Positions 26,264 through 35,605 of a DNA stretch of 64,000 nucleotides are shown piece after piece. Positions within the stretch are counted from its first letter, which is position 1, and the number at the start of each line of letters is the position of its first letter. A program made the position numbers and the translations under genes. The notes under the pieces were generated by a model. That model was given only the letters and a program-made list of their open reading frames with translations, was not told the DNA's origin and did no database searches. The stretch is from Cognatishimia sp. WU-CL00825 (lineage in GTDB: Bacteria; Pseudomonadota; Alphaproteobacteria; Rhodobacterales; Rhodobacteraceae), in the NCBI RefSeq assembly GCF_040364665.1, contig NZ_BAABWX010000003.1:124001-188000 (forward strand), given 5' to 3'.

Positions 26264-27772
26264 ATGACACGTTGGACTCAATTTGCAGGGACCACGGCAT
26301 TGGGCTGCGTTTTTTGGGCTTCGGCGGCAAGCGCTGATGTCACAGCACAGGATGTCTGGAGCGATTGGCGCAGCTATCTTACCGATTATGGATATCAAGT
26401 GACCGCGACGGAAACCACATCTGGTGACACGCTGACCGTTGCTGATTTGAAGCTGGCCATGGAGATACCGGAAAACGAAGGTCGGGTCATGATGCAGATC
26501 CCCGCCTTGACTCTGACCAATCAAGGCAATGGCACAGTTCTGGTGCAGGTCCCCGAGATCGCGCACGTCTTGCTGGATATCGAAACCGAGGACGATGAGG
26601 ACTTCGAAGCCAGTGTTTCTGTGGATCTGAGCACGGCGCAATATGTTGCGTCAGGCGAACCGAATAATATGGTTTTTGATTATCAAGCAACCTCTGCGGA
26701 TATCACATTGGAAAAGCTGGTGGTTGATGAAGAGGTGATGGGGAACATCAGCTTTAGCCTGAACCTTGGCGACATCAGCGGCAATACCGCGATGAAAAAA
26801 TCCGATATGCGCGATATTTCACAAGAAATTCGCGCGGAAACACTGAGCTATGATTTACGCGTTGTTGTGCCCGACGAAGAGGGCAGCCTGGTTGTCACAG
26901 GCAGCAGCGAAGATATCGTGTTTGATGGCACAAGCCTTTTGCCGCTTGTGATGGATACGGAGAACCCGGCGAATTTCTTCAAAGGCGGTGCTAACTTTGC
27001 AGGGAAATTCAGTCAGGGTGCCTCAAAAACAGAGGTCACCGGCTCGGATGATGGAAAGCCTTTTAGCGCACAGATCGCATCTGCGTCTGGCGAAGTCGAA
27101 ATTGGGCTGACAGAGGGTGCATTGCGCTATGACGGCGGGGGCAAAGGCTTGACCGTCAATATTGCAGGGGCTGATATCCCCTTCCCCCTGTCGTTTGAAA
27201 TGCAGGAGGTTGGCTATAAATTGATGATGCCGCTTTTGGCCAAGGCTGATGCGCAAGACTTTGGACTGGGCATCAACCTGGGTGGGCTGGCTGTGCCTGA
27301 TGTGTTGTGGAACCTGTTTGATCCGGCCAATGTATTGCCGCGTGATCCTGCAACCCTACGGTTTGACGTGACCGGCAAGACCACATTGATGACAGACCTA
27401 GTGGACCCTGAAATTGAACAGGCAGATGAGTTTCCGGGTGAATTGAACGCTTTGACCCTGAGCGATCTGCAAGTGTCGGTTGCCGGAGCTGATCTGACCG
27501 GATCAGGTGACTTTACCTTTGACAACAGCGACATGGAAAGCTTTGACGGCTTGCCACGTCCACTGGGGGCGGCGGCGTTCCGTTTGATGGGCGGCAACGG
27601 GTTGTTGGATAAGCTGATCCAGATGGGTTTTGTCGCAGAACAAGATGCGATGGGTGCGCGGATGATGATGGGCTTGTTTGCCACTGCTGGACCAGCCGAA
27701 GACGAGCTGAATTCACGGATCGAAGTGAACGAGCAAGGGCATGTTTTGGCCAATGGGCAGCGTATCAAATAA
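26264..27772 (+). CDS. DUF2125 exported protein
   Basis: A 502-residue secreted or outer-membrane-associated protein: signal peptide with cleavage near ASAADVTAQ, then a long acidic beta-rich chain matching the alphaproteobacterial DUF2125 family (repeated short amphipathic strands, DxxxLxGSGDFTFDNSD near the end, and LPRPLGAAAFRLMGGNGLLD). Function unknown; the fold is thought to resemble AsmA/TAM-like or lipid-handling proteins, which is inference. ATG 26264 follows GGAAGGG. Single gene, followed 121 bp later by pmbA. Confidence 0.8.
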   Translation: MTRWTQFAGTTALGCVFWASAASADVTAQDVWSDWRSYLTDYGYQVTATETTSGDTLTVADLKLAMEIPENEGRVMMQIPALTLTNQGNGTVLVQVPEIAHVLLDIETEDDEDFEASVSVDLSTAQYVASGEPNNMVFDYQATSADITLEKLVVDEEVMGNISFSLNLGDISGNTAMKKSDMRDISQEIRAETLSYDLRVVVPDEEGSLVVTGSSEDIVFDGTSLLPLVMDTENPANFFKGGANFAGKFSQGASKTEVTGSDDGKPFSAQIASASGEVEIGLTEGALRYDGGGKGLTVNIAGADIPFPLSFEMQEVGYKLMMPLLAKADAQDFGLGINLGGLAVPDVLWNLFDPANVLPRDPATLRFDVTGKTTLMTDLVDPEIEQADEFPGELNALTLSDLQVSVAGADLTGSGDFTFDNSDMESFDGLPRPLGAAAFRLMGGNGLLDKLIQMGFVAEQDAMGARMMMGLFATAGPAEDELNSRIEVNEQGHVLANGQRIK

Positions 27773-27893
27773 GCGCTTAGAAGACTGATGTTTGGGCTGC
27801 CTTGCTGTAAGTTGGGTGGCCCAATTTTTTGCGTGGGCTTGCTTTGTAAGAGGCTGCAGACTACGTGAAGAGCAAGAAATCCGCGGAGGCAGG

Positions 27894-29240
27894 ATGAGCA
27901 AAACTTTGGATGACTTGGCGCAGCGACTTTTGAAGGCGGCGCAATTGGCTGGCGCAGATGCCGCTGACGCGATGGCGGTACAGGGCACTTCGGTGTCTAT
28001 AGACGTGCGTGCCGGCAAACTAGAAAACGCAGAACGTTCCGAAGGAACAGATATCGGCTTGCGGGTTTTCGTTGGCCAAAGACAAGCGAATGTGTCGGCC
28101 TCTGACACCCGCGACGAAACCTTGACCACCATGGCCGAACGCGCAGTAGCGATGGCCAAGGAAGCCCCCGAAGACCCACATATCGGCTTGGCTGACCCCG
28201 GCCAGTTGGTAAAATCCTGGGATCTTGATGCGCTGGAACTGTGTGATCCAGCCCCCGAACCTGCACCGGAAGCGTTACAGCGCGATGCGGCAGAAGCAGA
28301 AGCCGCCGCACTTTCTGTTGCCGGCATTTCACAGGTTCAGTCTGCTTCTGCGGGCTATGGGGCCACACAGGTGCATTTGGCCGCGAGCAATGGGTTTTCC
28401 GGCGGATATGCCCGCACAGATCGAGGGACCTCTTGCGTGGCCATTGCTGGCACGGGTGCCGAAATGGAGCGAGATTACGATGGCGATGGCCGGATCTTTC
28501 AGTCTGATTTGCGCGCCGCACGCGATATTGGCCGCAGCGCCGCGGAACGGGCTTTGGCGCGCCAGAATGCCAAGCAGCCGCCAACCGGTACGTTTCCGGT
28601 ATTGTTTGACGAGCGCATTTCCAGTTCTTTGATCGGGCATCTGTTGGGCGCCGCCAACGGGGCCTCGGTGGCGCGCGGATCAAGCTGGTTGCTGGACGCC
28701 TTGGGCCAAGAGGTATTGCCCAAGCATCTGTCAATTATCGAAGACCCGTATCGCGCGCGCGTGTCGGGGTCTCGGCCCTTTGACGCCGAAGGTCTGGCGA
28801 CCCAAAAGCGCGCGATTGTGCAGGATGGTGTGTTGACCGGATGGACGCTTGATTTGGCAAATGGGCGCAAGTTGGGCATGGACAGCACCGCCAATGCGGC
28901 GCGTGGTGTCGGCGGCCCTCCTTCGCCGAGCATCTGGAATATTGCCCTGACCCAAGGAGATCAAAGCCGCGCGGCGCTGATCAAAGATATGGGAACCGGC
29001 CTGATCGTGACCTCTATGATGGGATCCACGATCAATCCCAATACTGGCGATTATTCACGCGGGGCATCGGGGCTATGGGTAGAGAATGGCGAAATCACCC
29101 ATGCGGTGAACGAATGCACGATCGCGGGCAATCTGCGTGACATGCTGCGGCGGATCATTCCGGCAAACGACGCCCGCGCACATCTGAGCCGCGTGGTGCC
29201 GTCCCTGTTGATCGAGGATATGATCCTTGCCGGGAGCTGA
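27894..29240 (+). CDS. pmbA: TldE/PmbA-family protein
   Basis: A 448-residue TldD/PmbA-family protein. Seen: AAQLAGADAADAMAVQGTSV, EGTDIGLRVFVGQRQANVSA, FDAEGLATQKRAIVQDGVLT and GASGLWVENGEITHAVNECT, typical of the PmbA (TldE) partner rather than TldD, with no HExxxH metal site. TldD/E cleave peptides such as antitoxins and antibiotic precursors. ATG 27894 is preceded by GGAGGCAGG and beats upstream in-frame starts. Overlaps the inositol-phosphatase-family gene by 14 bp. Confidence 0.9.
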   Translation: MSKTLDDLAQRLLKAAQLAGADAADAMAVQGTSVSIDVRAGKLENAERSEGTDIGLRVFVGQRQANVSASDTRDETLTTMAERAVAMAKEAPEDPHIGLADPGQLVKSWDLDALELCDPAPEPAPEALQRDAAEAEAAALSVAGISQVQSASAGYGATQVHLAASNGFSGGYARTDRGTSCVAIAGTGAEMERDYDGDGRIFQSDLRAARDIGRSAAERALARQNAKQPPTGTFPVLFDERISSSLIGHLLGAANGASVARGSSWLLDALGQEVLPKHLSIIEDPYRARVSGSRPFDAEGLATQKRAIVQDGVLTGWTLDLANGRKLGMDSTANAARGVGGPPSPSIWNIALTQGDQSRAALIKDMGTGLIVTSMMGSTINPNTGDYSRGASGLWVENGEITHAVNECTIAGNLRDMLRRIIPANDARAHLSRVVPSLLIEDMILAGS

Positions 29241-29997
29241 CCTGACGCTCTTGATAGAGGCGGCCAAAGAGGCTGGGCGTATTGCCACCAAATTCAGTGG
29301 GCCAACTGCGCAGGTTTGGGACAAGCCAGACGGCGCTGGCCCGGTCACCGAAGCTGATTTGGCGGTGAACAAGATGTTGGAAGCGGAGCTGCTGACGGCA
29401 CGGCCTGACTATGGTTGGTTGTCAGAAGAAAGCGCCCACAACGACGCGCGCCAGGACGCGGACCGGGTTTTTATCATTGATCCCATTGACGGCACCCGCA
29501 GCTTTATCGCCGGGGCACCGACCTGGGCGCATTCATTGGCGATTGCCAGGCAAGGCAAGGTCACGGCGGCGGTTGTCTATTTGCCCATGTGTGACAAGCT
29601 GTATTGTGCAGAGGCTGGGCGGGGCGCGTTTTTGAACGATGGCGCGTTGACGGTTGGGTCACGCGCGGACCTGAGCGGCGCGGATGTTTTGGCCGCGCGC
29701 CCGGCAATGGAGGCCAAGAACTGGAAATCACTTCCCGAGATTTCACGGCATCATCGCCCCTCGCTCGCCTATCGTTTGTCGTTGGTTGCTGAGGGGCGTT
29801 ATGACGCCATGCTGACACTGCGCAAAACTTGGGAATGGGATATTGCAGCGGGGGATTTGATCTTGCGCGAGGCTGGGGCCAGCACGTCAGACAAGTTTGG
29901 CAGACCGTTGATTTTCAATAATCCCGACCCACGCCTGCGCGGTATGGTGGCGGCCAATGGGGCCTTACATGGCCAGATTCTGGACGCACTGATCTAG
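29227..29997 (+). CDS. Inositol monophosphatase/CysQ-family phosphatase
   Basis: A 256-residue Mg-dependent phosphatase. Metal-binding motifs: EESAHNDARQ region, IDPIDGTRSFIAGAPTWAHS, and WEWDIAAGDLILREAGA. The family includes inositol-1-phosphatase and 3'(2'),5'-bisphosphate nucleotidase (CysQ); which activity applies is not decided by the sequence. It starts with TTG at 29227 behind GAGGATATGATCC; no better start lies before the first conserved residues. Coupled to pmbA by overlap. Confidence 0.87.
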   Translation: MPGADLTLLIEAAKEAGRIATKFSGPTAQVWDKPDGAGPVTEADLAVNKMLEAELLTARPDYGWLSEESAHNDARQDADRVFIIDPIDGTRSFIAGAPTWAHSLAIARQGKVTAAVVYLPMCDKLYCAEAGRGAFLNDGALTVGSRADLSGADVLAARPAMEAKNWKSLPEISRHHRPSLAYRLSLVAEGRYDAMLTLRKTWEWDIAAGDLILREAGASTSDKFGRPLIFNNPDPRLRGMVAANGALHGQILDALI

Positions 29998-30005
29998 GTG
30001 GCTGC

Positions 30006-30743
30006 CTAACCGCGATACAGGTCGACAAAATTTCTGAGAATGCGTTCCGGTGCAAACACATTTGCGGCTTCACACATTTTGATCAGGGCCTCGGCATCTT
30101 CGGGTGCGAAATAACCCTTGTGTTTGTAAACATTGATCCGCACCTCAAAGCCCGCGGCGTCAGCTTCGGGGTGAAATTGCGTGGCATACACATTCTGGCC
30201 AAACTTAACCATTTGAAACGGGCAAGTTGGCGCGCTGACCAGATGGGTGCAGCCTTTGGGCAGTTGCTGCATGGCTTCTTTGTGACCGACAAAGGCTTGG
30301 AACTGATCCGGCAGGCCCTGTAGAACCGGGTCGATCTTGCCAGCCTCGGTCAGCTGACAATCTGCGGTACCAGGTCTTTCGGCATAGTTATCTTTGTTCA
30401 CAACCCGGCCCAAATGGTGACCCAGAACCCCGATGCCATAGCAACAGCCCATAAATGGAAAATCCTGCTGAGTGATACGCGGCAACAGGGCCAGAATGGC
30501 GTTCTCGATTTTGGTTTCAACCGCTGACTTGTTTTCGGGCGCATCACTGACGCAGCCCGGACCACCGCCCACAATAATGCCAGAATAGCTTTCAAGATCC
30601 AGATCCTGCGGCAGGTCTTGCGCATTTAACTGAATGCGGTGGGTCTCTTCGAGGGCAAGGCCCGACTTGTCCAAAATCGCCTGAAATTCATTGTCGCTCA
30701 CCTCTGGTTCGGGGCGCAATTGCAAGATCAAAAAAGGCTTCAT
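30006..30743 (-). CDS. Class I glutamine amidotransferase (GMP-synthase-like)
   Basis: A 245-residue stand-alone class I amidotransferase domain. Nucleophile C101 in FMGCCYGIGVLGHHLG, catalytic His in TQFHPEAD. A glycine-rich oxyanion strand IIVGGGPGCVSD is present. Stand-alone proteins of this type (COG0518) may hydrolyse glutamine or gamma-glutamyl compounds; no partner synthetase is adjacent, so the acceptor is unknown. ATG 30743 matches the conserved MKPFLILQLRPEPE start. Convergent with the inositol-phosphatase-family gene. Confidence 0.85.
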   Translation of the reverse strand: MKPFLILQLRPEPEVSDNEFQAILDKSGLALEETHRIQLNAQDLPQDLDLESYSGIIVGGGPGCVSDAPENKSAVETKIENAILALLPRITQQDFPFMGCCYGIGVLGHHLGRVVNKDNYAERPGTADCQLTEAGKIDPVLQGLPDQFQAFVGHKEAMQQLPKGCTHLVSAPTCPFQMVKFGQNVYATQFHPEADAAGFEVRINVYKHKGYFAPEDAEALIKMCEAANVFAPERILRNFVDLYRG

Positions 30744-30925
30744 CGGTTTCTTTCCCACCTAGATTATGCCTTTGGTTGCCCGATCGCTGCGCTCAGGTCA
30801 ACTGTTGCGAAAAACGACGTCGCGGCGCACCCTTGTAGAGGCTTCGTTAAAGGCTTAATTTGCAGCAACGCCCGCGTGCGTCCAATGCCAAAGCTTGGCC
30901 CGAACCGACTGAATTATTTGACAAA

Positions 30926-32146
30926 ATGGCCTCTTCGCTTTCCCTGACCGCCTATTTGGCCTTTGCACGGCGCGAACCTTTGAGCGCGCCAATCCAACGA
31001 GAGCCAAGACCTGCGGGCACTGTGATCTGGTTGCATTGCGCAGACCCGGCGCGTGCCACAGCCATGGCGCAGCTTGGTTTGCGTTTGGCGGCGCAGCGCG
31101 GCGGCAATCATCAAGTGGTTCTGAGCTTGTCTCCTGGACGTTTTCAAAGCAACCCCATGCCTGATGGAGTGATTTTGGTGCAGGCTCCTTCGGAAAACCC
31201 TGCTGACATTCTTTCGTTTTTGGCCCATTGGCGCCCAGATGTGGGCCTGTGGATTGGCCCCTGGGTGCGCCCGGCGCTGATTTTCGAAGCGCAGCGCCGC
31301 AAGATTCCGTTGTTTTTGATTGATGCCGATGAGCTTGGGTTGGAAAACAAGCGTTGGCGGTGGTTGCCGGATTCTCTGAACGCCACTTTGCCAATGTTCA
31401 CCCAGATATTTGCCCGCAATGCCGCCAGTGGATTTCGTCTGCGTAAGGCGGTTGGCAACGACACGGTTGTTGAGGACAGTGGCCCCTTGTTAGAGGACAG
31501 CCCGGCCTTGAGCTGCAATGAAAGCGATCTGGATGAGCTGAGCGAATGTCTTAAGACCAGGCCCGTTTGGTTGGCTGCGCGGGTGCATCCAGATGAGGTC
31601 AATTTGTTGCTGAATGCCCATCGCAACACCAGTCGTTTATCGCCGCGTCTGTTGCTGATTCTTGTGCCGGATGATCCAGCAAATTTGGCCGCATTGCGGG
31701 ACAAATGTCAGGACGAGGGTTGGCGACTGGGGTGTTGGGATGACGGGGATCTGCCAGAGGAAAAAACCCAGATCTTACTGGCGGAAAACCCGCAGGAGCT
31801 GGGCTTGTTTTACCGCATCGCACCGATCACCTTTTTGGGCAGTTCCTTGGTTGCTGGCCAGGGGGGGCGTAATCCGCTAGAGCCCGCCGCTTTGGGCTCT
31901 GCCATATTATATGGGCCCGGTGTGCGCCGTCATCTGGATGCCTATACGCGGCTTGCCAAATCTGGGGCCGCGCGGATTGTAAAAGACACCAACACCCTGT
32001 CTGCCGCATTGGCGCAACTGATGGCACCTGACAAAGTCGCCCAGATGGTTCACGCTGGATGGGAGACTGTGTCTGAAGGGGCATTGGTCGTGGACCGGAT
32101 TGTCGACCAGGTGAGCGACGCCTTGGACAAAAAGGGAGAGCGGTAG
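30926..32146 (+). CDS. WaaA-like Kdo transferase paralogue (GT30)
   Basis: A 406-residue protein resembling 3-deoxy-D-manno-octulosonic acid transferase: N-terminal [12 protein letters not shown], later [20 protein letters not shown] and [17 protein letters not shown], the conserved GT30 donor-binding stretch. However the place of the family's VGE motif, with the catalytic glutamate, reads [14 protein letters not shown], with no Glu. No N-terminal membrane anchor. It overlaps lpxK, so a role in lipid A/Kdo modification fits, but canonical Kdo transfer is uncertain. The first in-frame start is at 30860; 30926 fits the start of homology. Confidence 0.75.
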   Translation: MASSLSLTAYLAFARREPLSAPIQREPRPAGTVIWLHCADPARATAMAQLGLRLAAQRGGNHQVVLSLSPGRFQSNPMPDGVILVQAPSENPADILSFLAHWRPDVGLWIGPWVRPALIFEAQRRKIPLFLIDADELGLENKRWRWLPDSLNATLPMFTQIFARNAASGFRLRKAVGNDTVVEDSGPLLEDSPALSCNESDLDELSECLKTRPVWLAARVHPDEVNLLLNAHRNTSRLSPRLLLILVPDDPANLAALRDKCQDEGWRLGCWDDGDLPEEKTQILLAENPQELGLFYRIAPITFLGSSLVAGQGGRNPLEPAALGSAILYGPGVRRHLDAYTRLAKSGAARIVKDTNTLSAALAQLMAPDKVAQMVHAGWETVSEGALVVDRIVDQVSDALDKKGER

Positions 32147-33153
32147 TGCGCGCGCCATTGTTTTGGAATACGTCGGTCGACAAGCCGACTTGGCAAGCCC
32201 GCGTCTTGTCTCCGATTGGCAAGCTTTATGGGCGGGCCACGCAAAGACGTCTGGCGCGCGCCACGCCCTTTGCCGCGGATGTGCCGGTGATCTGTATCGG
32301 CAACTTGAATGCGGGTGGCACTGGGAAGACCCCCACAGCAATGGCGCTGCTGATGCATTTGCAAGCCAAAGGGCTGGTGCCACATGTTGTGTCGCGGGGC
32401 TATGGCGGGACGCTAAACGGACCAATGCTGGTTCAAGAGCGCAGCCACAGTGCCCAAGATGTTGGCGACGAACCATTGTTGCTGGCGGCTTTTGCCCCAA
32501 CATGGGTTGCCAAGGATCGCGCGGCTGGGGCGCGCGCGGCCCAAAAGGCCGGGGCTGATGTTATTTTGCTAGATGATGGGTTTCAGAACCCCAGCCTGCA
32601 CAAGGATATGTCGATTGTTGTGGTCGATGCCCAGCGTGGGTTCGGAAACGGGCGCTGCATTCCAGCAGGGCCGTTACGTGAGCCAGTCGAGCAGGGACTG
32701 GCGCGGGCAGATATATTGCTGTCGATCGGCGCGGAAAAGGCGCAGGATATGTTTGCCCAGAACTGGGCCAATAAGATTTCTGTGCCGCATGTCATCGGAC
32801 AAGTTACGCCGCTAGAAACCGGTATGGACTGGACAGGCACGCCGTTCCTTGCGTTTGCAGGCATTGGGTATCCCGAAAAGTTCTTCAGCACATTGCGCGG
32901 GCTGGGCGCAACTTTGCTGCAAACCCATGCGCTGGATGACCATCAACCACTTTCTGCAAGTCTGTTGGCAAGGCTGGATACCGATGCCCGGCGTTTGGGC
33001 GCGCAACTGGTGACCACTGAAAAAGACGCGGTGCGGTTGCCCGCCGCCTATCGGCAATCTGTTCTGACCCTGCCGGTGCGTCTGAACATCGCGGATTGGT
33101 CGGCGCTTGATACGGCATTGCACCAAATCTTGCCGCAACCAGATCATTCATAG
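32146..33153 (+). CDS. lpxK: Tetraacyldisaccharide 4'-kinase
   Basis: A 335-residue lipid A kinase that phosphorylates the 4' position of the disaccharide precursor at the inner face of the inner membrane. Seen: N-terminal [21 protein letters not shown]-loop [20 protein letters not shown], and [20 protein letters not shown]. Starts with GTG overlapping the stop base of the upstream WaaA-like gene by 1 nt, so the two are coupled. Confidence 0.93.
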   Translation: MRAPLFWNTSVDKPTWQARVLSPIGKLYGRATQRRLARATPFAADVPVICIGNLNAGGTGKTPTAMALLMHLQAKGLVPHVVSRGYGGTLNGPMLVQERSHSAQDVGDEPLLLAAFAPTWVAKDRAAGARAAQKAGADVILLDDGFQNPSLHKDMSIVVVDAQRGFGNGRCIPAGPLREPVEQGLARADILLSIGAEKAQDMFAQNWANKISVPHVIGQVTPLETGMDWTGTPFLAFAGIGYPEKFFSTLRGLGATLLQTHALDDHQPLSASLLARLDTDARRLGAQLVTTEKDAVRLPAAYRQSVLTLPVRLNIADWSALDTALHQILPQPDHS

Positions 33154-33170
33154 ACCGCAGATCAGAACAC

Positions 33171-33198
33171 AAAAGGCCCGCTCTGTTGAACGGGCCTT
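33171..33198 (-). terminator. Rho-independent terminator of the DsbA-like gene
   Basis: 8-bp stem AAGGCCCG / CGGGCCTT (33173-33180 with 33191-33198), 10-nt loop. On the minus strand it is followed by TTTTGTGTT, 24 nt after the stop of the DsbA-like gene; on the plus strand the tail is poor. Confidence 0.7.
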
Positions 33199-33221
33199 GG
33201 GGATTGTCAGAATTGGTTTTC

Positions 33222-33878
33222 TTAAAGCATGCCGTTCAAAAGGTCTTTGAGTTCGCTGTAGCTCATATTGCTGTATTTGCTGCCGTTGATCACAAAAGAC
33301 GGGGTGCCCGTGACTTCGTCAGCCGCAGCGTTGTTTTGATACCAAGCCACCAAAGCTTCGGCGTTTTCCTGATCGTTCAGGCATGATTGCAGGGCCTCGT
33401 CACCCAGACCAGCCAAACGGCCAATTTTGCGGATCGCGTCGGCAATTGCCACCGGATCACCGGCGCCGGACCAATGCGCCTGATCTTTGAACAGCAGATC
33501 AGTGATGCCAAAGAACCGCTCTTGGCCACCGCAACGGGCGATCATCGAAGCCCAAAGGCCAAAACGGTCAAAATAGACTTCTCGGAAGACAAATTTGACT
33601 TTGCCGGTATCGATGAAATCCGCCTTGAGTTTTGGATAGGTGCTGGCATGGAAATTGGCGCAATGCGGACAGGTGAAAGAGGCGTATTCAATCATGGTGA
33701 TTGGGGCGCTCGCCTCGCCTAGAATCATATCGGGGATACCTGTGGTATCAACATCCGAAGCCTGGGGCGTGGCAACCGAGGTTTGCACCGGCGCTGTTGG
33801 TCCGCTTTTGCTAAAGTAATAGATACCGCCTGCAATGGCGACCACGGCCGCGAGGGCGATTGGAATAATACGGTTCAT
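33222..33878 (-). CDS. DsbA-family periplasmic thiol-disulfide oxidoreductase
   Basis: A 218-residue exported protein: N-terminal hydrophobic anchor/signal (PIALAAVVAIAGGIYYF), then a thioredoxin fold with active site CPHC in YASFTCPHCANFHASTY and a cis-proline GTPSFVINGSKY. DsbA-like enzymes form disulfides in periplasmic proteins; whether the N-terminus is cleaved or stays as an anchor is unclear. 14 bp after the DciA gene on the same strand. Confidence 0.88.
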   Translation of the reverse strand: MNRIIPIALAAVVAIAGGIYYFSKSGPTAPVQTSVATPQASDVDTTGIPDMILGEASAPITMIEYASFTCPHCANFHASTYPKLKADFIDTGKVKFVFREVYFDRFGLWASMIARCGGQERFFGITDLLFKDQAHWSGAGDPVAIADAIRKIGRLAGLGDEALQSCLNDQENAEALVAWYQNNAAADEVTGTPSFVINGSKYSNMSYSELKDLLNGML

Positions 33879-33892
33879 TGCGGAAAGTGTCC

Positions 33893-34405
33893 TCAGGTTT
33901 TTGTTTTTGATAGAACGTTATTGGCCAGCAGTTCAAGCGCTTGTCTAAGACCCTCGTCTTTAACTGGGGCAGCCATCTGATTGGCCTCTTTTTGCACTGC
34001 TGGGTTTACAGGTTTGGGGGCCTTTTTGGGCGCGGGTTGAAACTGTGCCTGACCTTCTGCGAACCCGATTGGTGCTGTCTGGGTGATGCGCAGCCGTTCA
34101 ATGGCGTTATATCCATAGGCGGCATTTACCTTGGTGCGCAGCTGTTCTTTTTGCATTTCCAAAATCGGCGCATGGGCACCGGTGGTTAGAACGGTCAAGG
34201 TCGCCCCAAAGCCTTTGCGGCCATATTTCACGTCGACTGGCTTGCAAATAGCGGCGGTTTCTTCGCCAACAATTTCGGGCCAATGGGTCAACACGCGGGT
34301 CACGGCAAAACCTCGGGTCTCGCCTGCTTTGCGAATCTTATCACGCAGCAAAGACGAGGTGCGTTGGAACCCTTTGTAGGACCTTCTGCGCATGGGGACT
34401 TGCAT
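33893..34405 (-). CDS. dciA: DUF721 protein (DciA-like helicase loader)
   Basis: A 170-residue DUF721 protein. Seen: RGFAVTRVLTHWPEIVGEET and ICKPVDVKYGRKGFGATLTV, with EMQKEQLRTKVNAAYGYNAI, then a low-complexity Pro/Lys/Ala tail. DciA is the ancestral loader of replicative helicase DnaB in bacteria without DnaC; the N-terminal KH-like domain is the recognisable part. Divergent from mutY; directly followed by a DsbA-like gene. Confidence 0.82.
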   Translation of the reverse strand: MQVPMRRRSYKGFQRTSSLLRDKIRKAGETRGFAVTRVLTHWPEIVGEETAAICKPVDVKYGRKGFGATLTVLTTGAHAPILEMQKEQLRTKVNAAYGYNAIERLRITQTAPIGFAEGQAQFQPAPKKAPKPVNPAVQKEANQMAAPVKDEGLRQALELLANNVLSKTKT

Positions 34406-34477
34406 CCTTTCGTTTGGCGTTATCTTAGTGCCTTAAACTGCTGTGACCAGCGAGACATGATGTCGAGGATATAACAC

Positions 34478-35527
34478 TTGTGTGATGAGCCGAAAGCCGC
34501 TGAATTACTGGAATGGTACGATAGACATGCGCGTAAAATGCCCTGGCGCGTCGGGCCGGCTGATCGCGCGGCGGGCATATTACCTGATCCTTATCGGATC
34601 TGGATGTCGGAAATCATGTTGCAACAGACCACTGTTGCCGCCGTCAAAGCGTATTTTCTGAAATTCACCGCGCGTTGGCCCACGGTGGTCGATCTGGCCG
34701 CAGCCAAGGATGACGATGTCATGGCGGCCTGGGCCGGGCTTGGCTATTATGCGCGGGCGCGGAATTTGCTGAAATGTGCCCGTGTGGTGGCTCAAGCCCA
34801 CGGTGGCGTGTTTCCTAACACTCTAGAAGGCTTGCTGAACCTGCCCGGTGTCGGGCCTTATACGGCCGCCGCAGTGTCGTCGATTGCTTTTGATCAAAAG
34901 GCCACGGTTGTGGATGGCAATGTCGAGCGGGTGATGGCGCGGATCTATGACATTCACACGCCTTTGCCGACGGCCAAGCCGGAATTGACTGAAAAAGCTG
35001 CCGCCCTGACACCCGATCTGCGCCCCGGTGATTATGCGCAGGCTGTGATGGATTTGGGGGCAACGATCTGCACACCTAAGAATCCGGCCTGTGGTATATG
35101 CCCTTGGCGTGACAATTGCCGGGCGCGGCGCGAGGGCACGGCCGCCCTGCTGCCCAAAAAGACCCCCAAAAAGCCCAAACCCATTCGGCTGGGAACGGTC
35201 TATATCGCGCGGCGCGTAGATGGGGCTTATTTGCTGGAACGCCGCCCGGACAAGGGGCTGTTGGGGGGCATGCTGGGATGGCCCGGATCTGACTGGGTTG
35301 AAGGCTTGGTTGCCGATCACGACGCACCTATTCGCGCAGAATGGAAAGACGTTGCAGGTGAGGCCCGCCACACGTTCACGCATTTTCATCTGCGCCTGAA
35401 CATCAAAACCGCGCTGGTGCCAATGGACCGCACCCCCAATCAAGGGCAGTTTATTCCAATATCGGAATTTGACCGCTCTGATTTGCCAACGGCCATGCGC
35501 AAAGCCTTTGACCTGGCGTTAAGCTAA
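34478..35527 (+). CDS. mutY: A/G-specific adenine glycosylase MutY
   Basis: A 349-residue DNA glycosylase removing A opposite 8-oxoG. Catalytic Glu in SEIMLQQTTV, helix-hairpin-helix LLNLPGVGPYTAAAV, catalytic Asp in VVDGNVERVMARIY, and the 4Fe-4S loop with spacing C-X6-C-X2-C-X5-C (CTPKNPACGICPWRDNC). The C-terminal quarter is a NUDIX-like 8-oxoG recognition domain. Start TTG 34478 is supported by GAGGAT upstream; no ATG precedes the conserved core. Confidence 0.93.
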   Translation: MCDEPKAAELLEWYDRHARKMPWRVGPADRAAGILPDPYRIWMSEIMLQQTTVAAVKAYFLKFTARWPTVVDLAAAKDDDVMAAWAGLGYYARARNLLKCARVVAQAHGGVFPNTLEGLLNLPGVGPYTAAAVSSIAFDQKATVVDGNVERVMARIYDIHTPLPTAKPELTEKAAALTPDLRPGDYAQAVMDLGATICTPKNPACGICPWRDNCRARREGTAALLPKKTPKKPKPIRLGTVYIARRVDGAYLLERRPDKGLLGGMLGWPGSDWVEGLVADHDAPIRAEWKDVAGEARHTFTHFHLRLNIKTALVPMDRTPNQGQFIPISEFDRSDLPTAMRKAFDLALS

Positions 35528-35605
35528 GCGATCATTGCACCTGCAAACTTTGCGCGCCATGATGCCCGGGAACGCGCTGGAAAAGCCAAAGTTTTGGAGA
35601 GCAGA

